Of a stretch of DNA of 7,328 bases, positions 4,761 to 7,328 are shown piece after piece (position 1 is the first letter of the stretch; every line of letters starts with the position of its first letter). Both the position numbers and the translations under genes were made by a program. The notes beneath the pieces are model-generated. The model was not told the DNA's origin and did no database searches. It saw only the letters and a list, made by a program, of their open reading frames with translations. The DNA is from Prevotella sp. UBA7551 (GTDB lineage Bacteria > Bacteroidota > Bacteroidia > Bacteroidales > Bacteroidaceae): the NCBI GenBank assembly GCA_002479145.1, contig DLLX01000071.1, positions 17,663 through 24,990 on the forward strand. The letters run 5' to 3'.

Positions 4761-6075
4761 GCTTCGGTAGTACCGTCACCTTCACGCGGCTGATGCGTCG
4801 CCCATCAATACCCAACACATCGAAGGCGTAATTCTTATACTCCAAGTGCTCATGTAAGCTCGGGAAGTCTCCCTTCAGCTCCAGAAGCAAGCCCGCCAAG
4901 GAATCGACTTCGCCTGCAACGTCCTCAAACTCGTCGTCGTCAACACCCAGTATCTTGCAGAAATCACTCAGTAAAGTCTTTCCCTCAAAACTATAGGTAT
5001 TGTAATTGAGCTTCACATACTGATGCTCGTCCTCATCATATTCATCGTTGATCTCACCAACGATCTCCTCCAGAATGTCCTCCAATGTTACCAGTCCGCT
5101 CGTTCCACCGTATTCATCCACCACGATGGCCATGTGGACGTGATTTTCCTGGAAGTCGCGCAAGAGGTCATCAATCATCTTAGTCTCGGGAACGAAATAG
5201 GGAGGGCGTATCAAACTCTGCCAACGGAAGCTCTTCGGCTTTGTGAGATGGGGAAGCAGGTCCTTGATGTACAGGATGCCACGGATATTATCTTGACTGT
5301 CTTGATAAACAGGGATGCGTGAATAGTTGTTGTCAACGATACATTTCAGCACCTCGTCGTAACTGCTGCCAATATTCAAGTCGACTATATCCTGCCGTGA
5401 GGTCATCACTTCCTTGGCGGTCTCATCACCAAACCGGATGATGCCCTGGAGCATACTCTGCTCGTTTTTGATGTCATTCTTGTCCGTTAGCTCCAGAGCT
5501 TGCTCCAGCTCATCGACTGAAAGCTGCCGGCTGTCTTTGTTTTGAACAACGCGTTCCGCGAAAGCTCCACTGCGGATAAGAATGGTTTCCAAAGGCCAGA
5601 AGATTTTACGCAGGAGAAGAATGCCATTGACTGCAAAGCGACAAAACTGCAAAGGAGCCTGCCTACTAAAGACCTTGGGCATGATTTCGCCAAATAGAAG
5701 GAGAAGAAACGTGAGGAGAACGGTGATACACAGCATCTCCAACCATGCAGCCTTGAACGTGACCAGTTTGCCAAAGAAGTAGTTCAAGAGCATGATAATC
5801 ATCACGTTCACAAAGTTGTTGGCGATAAGAATGGTCGCCAACGTGCGCTCACTGTCCCTACGGAGCATGGTTATGCTTCTGTCCTTGCTGTTTTTTTCTG
5901 GGTCAAGGGCATTGACATCATTGGGCGAAAGACTGAAAAACGCAATCTCCGACCCGCTCGCAAAAGCTGAAAGCGACAATAAAAAGAGAGCTAATACCGC
6001 AGCCAGCCAGCCCCCGAAGGGGACGACATTGATATCAACAAGGCTGGATGAGTAAAGCACCTGAAGAAAAAGCAT
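4729..6075 (-). CDS. gldE: Gliding motility-associated protein GldE (CNNM/CBS/CorC-HlyC family)
   Basis: A 448-aa inner-membrane protein with the domain order of GldE and hemolysin-like CorC proteins. There is a DUF21/CNNM transmembrane domain (about 20-165, helices near 22-40, 82-105, 113-130 and 148-165, with the FGEIMPK motif at 128-134). A CBS pair follows (about 220-340; YSRIPVY at 251-257 and MAIVVDEYGGTSGLVTLEDI at 315-334 with the LEEIVGEI end). Last is a CorC_HlyC domain (about 355-435; VAGEVDSLAGLLLEL at 386-400). CNNM/CorC proteins are linked to Mg2+/Na+ transport. GldE was named from Flavobacterium gliding, but homologs occur in non-motile Bacteroidota, so gliding need not exist here. 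The ATG overlaps the ssb stop as TGATG, so coupled translation is likely. No signal peptide is cut; residues 1-20 precede the first helix. Confidence 0.93.
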   Translation of the reverse strand: MLFLQVLYSSSLVDINVVPFGGWLAAVLALFLLSLSAFASGSEIAFFSLSPNDVNALDPEKNSKDRSITMLRRDSERTLATILIANNFVNVMIIMLLNYFFGKLVTFKAAWLEMLCITVLLTFLLLLFGEIMPKVFSRQAPLQFCRFAVNGILLLRKIFWPLETILIRSGAFAERVVQNKDSRQLSVDELEQALELTDKNDIKNEQSMLQGIIRFGDETAKEVMTSRQDIVDLNIGSSYDEVLKCIVDNNYSRIPVYQDSQDNIRGILYIKDLLPHLTKPKSFRWQSLIRPPYFVPETKMIDDLLRDFQENHVHMAIVVDEYGGTSGLVTLEDILEEIVGEINDEYDEDEHQYVKLNYNTYSFEGKTLLSDFCKILGVDDDEFEDVAGEVDSLAGLLLELKGDFPSLHEHLEYKNYAFDVLGIDGRRISRVKVTVLPKHDKKDTVAEQ

Positions 6076-6485
6076 CAGAATGGAAGTTTATTATTATCCT
6101 CAAGCCGCTGCTCTTCCGTATTCTTTGCATCTCCCTGGGCAGAACTTTCGTGTGCGCTGCGCGGAGTGAGTAGCTCCATATTGTCGGCATAGATTTCTGT
6201 CACAAAGCGGCGCACACCGCGTTTGTCATCGTAACTGCGATAGCGGATACGACCCTCCACATAAAGTTTGTCGCCTTTGTGAACGTATTTTTCCACTATT
6301 TTTGCCAACCCACGGTAGAAAATCACGTTGTGCCAATCGGTCCGGTCGGGCACTTTTGTACCATTGGGCAACGTATAACCGCGTTCTGTAGTGGCCAAAG
6401 CAATTTGAGCCACGGCTTGGTCTTGGTCATAATAGCGAACGTCTGGCTCCTTGCCAACGTTGCCTATCAACATCGCCTTATTCAT
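6075..6485 (-). CDS. ssb: Single-stranded DNA-binding protein
   Basis: SSB coats single-stranded DNA in replication, repair and recombination and recruits partners through its C-terminal tip. The 136-aa protein has one OB-fold (about 1-107): MNKAMLIGNVGKEPDVRY, then RTDWHNVIFYRGLAKIVEKY (48-67, W51 being a base-stacking Trp), GDKLYVEGRIRYRSYDDKRG (71-90) and TEIYADNMELL (96-106). A short Q/E/D-rich linker leads to the tail LEDNNKLPF, whose LPF end is the protein-interaction tip, though it is less acidic than the E. coli DDDIPF. It is shorter than the 178-aa E. coli protein but normal for Bacteroidota. It starts 4 bp behind the stop of the 178-aa gene and ends in a TGATG overlap with gldE, which places it in an operon. 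A purine-rich GGAAATAAAG lies just before the ATG. Confidence 0.97.
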   Translation of the reverse strand: MNKAMLIGNVGKEPDVRYYDQDQAVAQIALATTERGYTLPNGTKVPDRTDWHNVIFYRGLAKIVEKYVHKGDKLYVEGRIRYRSYDDKRGVRRFVTEIYADNMELLTPRSAHESSAQGDAKNTEEQRLEDNNKLPF

Positions 6486-6489
6486 AACT

Positions 6490-7026
6490 TTATTTCCACA
6501 TTCCTAAAAAAGAAAACTGGAAATTCTTTCCTTTGGCCGATGGGAACTGACTTCGGTTGTCCACATGCTGACGAAGGTAGTCTACAATGCGGTTATAACA
6601 ATCAGCACCCGACAGGGCTTTGCAGCGCGCAACAAAGTGAGTGTCGCGGTATTCGTGCTTTCCGGTCGAGGGAATCAGCACCACCCGCTTGAAAGTCAGC
6701 GCTCCCTCATACCATCCTGCACGCTCTTCATTGAGATGAAGGATGACAGGATTGTCATGGCGGGCGTTGTCACCACCCGACCTCAGCGCCTTTTTCATCT
6801 TAAAATCCATCATCGTCTTTGCATCGGTCTTAATCATGATGAAATAGACGCGTGGACGTATCTTGTAACGCTTGGGATAATAAGCATCGCCGTTAGCATA
6901 TTCGCGGATATCTGCCTCCAGTTCGGGGGTAATCTGAATATCGGGGATTGAACTAAGAAAAGCCAAAACATCATCTACGCTTCCTAACAAAGCCTCGCGG
7001 TCAAAATACCTTACATATAAATTCAT
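6490..7026 (-). CDS. Hypothetical protein between tRNA genes and ssb, 178 aa
   Basis: I do not recognise a named family. The protein begins MNLYVRYFDREALLGSVDDV and is soluble, without signal peptide or membrane span. Visible blocks are a helical acidic N-terminal part (18-46), PKRYKIRPRVYFIMIKT (51-67), ERAGWYEGALTFKRVVLIPS (101-120), a TGKHEYRDTHFVARCKALSG stretch (121-140) and a basic, aromatic C-terminus ending FPSAKGKNFQFSFLGMWK. The many conserved-looking K, R, W and Y residues would fit binding of a nucleic acid or another acidic partner, but this is inference. The open frame runs back to 7128, but its first 34 codons translate the tRNA-Gly gene, so the ATG at 7024-7026 is the true start. 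It is followed 4 bp later by ssb. A T-rich region with TTTG (complement of 7061-7064) and TAGTTTTT (complement of 7032-7039), 21 bp apart, might be a weak near-leaderless promoter; otherwise it is read from the tRNA transcript. Confidence 0.85.
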   Translation of the reverse strand: MNLYVRYFDREALLGSVDDVLAFLSSIPDIQITPELEADIREYANGDAYYPKRYKIRPRVYFIMIKTDAKTMMDFKMKKALRSGGDNARHDNPVILHLNEERAGWYEGALTFKRVVLIPSTGKHEYRDTHFVARCKALSGADCYNRIVDYLRQHVDNRSQFPSAKGKNFQFSFLGMWK

Positions 7027-7070
7027 TGTGGAAAAACTATGCTTCTCTTTAAAAACTAAACAAAAAAAAG

Positions 7071-7143
<73 letters not shown>

Positions 7144-7161
7144 CTGTCACACTATGGAAAG

Positions 7162-7245
7162 TGAAGAGGAGGAGACTCGAACTCCCACGACACAATTGTC
7201 ACTACCCCCTCAAAGTAGCGCGTCTACCAATTCCGCCACCTCTCC
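7162..7245 (-). tRNA. tRNA-Leu (GAG anticodon)
   Basis: 84 nt with a long variable arm (stem GACA/TGTC), as expected for a class II tRNA. The acceptor GGAGAGG pairs with CCTCTTC with one G-U, and the discriminator is A. The anticodon arm is CTACT-TTGAGGG-GGTAG with anticodon GAG. The T-loop is TTCGAGT. CCA is not encoded. It is 18 bp upstream of tRNA-Gly, so both are probably processed from one transcript. Confidence 0.96.
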
Positions 7246-7257
7246 AGTTTATCATTC

Positions 7258-7292
7258 CATCAATTATCTATCTTACAAGATAAAGCTTGATG
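7258..7292. repeat. Nested inverted repeat between tRNA genes
   Basis: CATCAA (7258-7263) pairs with TTGATG (7287-7292), and inside it TATCTT (7269-7274) pairs with AAGATA (7277-7282) around AC. The two arms, separated by small internal loops, fill most of the 64-bp spacer between tRNA-Leu and the edge tRNA. It could be a processing signal of the precursor or chance AT-rich symmetry; there is no T-run. Confidence 0.35.
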
Positions 7293-7309
7293 TTGTTTCC
7301 AAAATGTTG

Positions 7310-7328
7310 AGCGGAAAACGGGACTCGG
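7310..7328 (-). tRNA. Partial tRNA (3' end), probably tRNA-Gly
   Basis: Only the last 19 nt are inside the window: T-loop end, T-stem, acceptor 3' strand TTTCCGC and discriminator U. A GCGGAAA/TTTCCGC acceptor with U73 fits bacterial tRNA-Gly best, but the anticodon is not visible. Aligned to the two complete neighbours, position 55 is C instead of the near-universal U (pseudouridine) of the TPsiC sequence. CCA is not encoded. Confidence 0.6.

Noticed and set aside
6279..6692. 137-aa open frame on the plus strand
   Set aside because: It runs antisense across ssb and the 178-aa gene and has no plausible protein features.

Overview
The window looks like chromosomal DNA from a Bacteroidota member, most likely of the Prevotella/Segatella group. 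The evidence is the gene set (a zapA to rny segment, an ssb-gldE-phosphopantetheinyl transferase cluster, a BT0820-like HAD protein), Bacteroidota-type -7 boxes of the TAnnTTTG form upstream of genes, and few Shine-Dalgarno sites. It reads as ordinary housekeeping chromosome. I see no insertion sequence, phage gene, CRISPR array or toxin-antitoxin pair.

Left part (1-1526), all on the minus strand. A promoter at about 811-841 drives a 97-aa coiled-coil protein, zapA (Z-ring associated) and, at the window edge, the first 34 codons of what is probably rny (RNase Y). A separate 207-aa protein of unknown function (903-1526) lies upstream with its own promoter and a possible weak terminator.

Middle part (1527-4167), plus strand. 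A divergent intergenic region carries two identical -7 boxes (TAACTTTG), one on each strand. It is followed by rfbA (glucose-1-phosphate thymidylyltransferase, first step of dTDP-L-rhamnose synthesis) without its usual rfbC/rfbD/rfbB partners, a small capless HAD phosphatase-like protein, and a RimJ/RimL-type GNAT acetyltransferase. The 230-bp and 326-bp gaps hold no clear gene. The first stays open in the rfbA frame for 73 codons past the stop and contains a stretch resembling a GNAT acetyl-CoA-binding motif. The second starts with a degenerate copy of the HAD gene's 3' end.

Right part (4206-7328), minus strand. Transcription appears to run from a tRNA cluster (a partial probable tRNA-Gly at the edge, tRNA-Leu-GAG, tRNA-Gly-GCC) into a tight four-gene run: a 178-aa unknown protein, ssb, gldE (CNNM/CBS/CorC membrane protein) and a 4'-phosphopantetheinyl transferase. 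Spacings are 4 bp, a 1-bp TGATG overlap and a 32-bp overlap. The run links DNA replication/repair, the cell envelope and carrier-protein activation.

No convincing new multi-gene system is visible. The points most worth a second look are the coiled-coil partner gene next to zapA, the unknown gene between the tRNAs and ssb, the C at position 55 of the edge tRNA, and the GNAT-like remnant behind rfbA.
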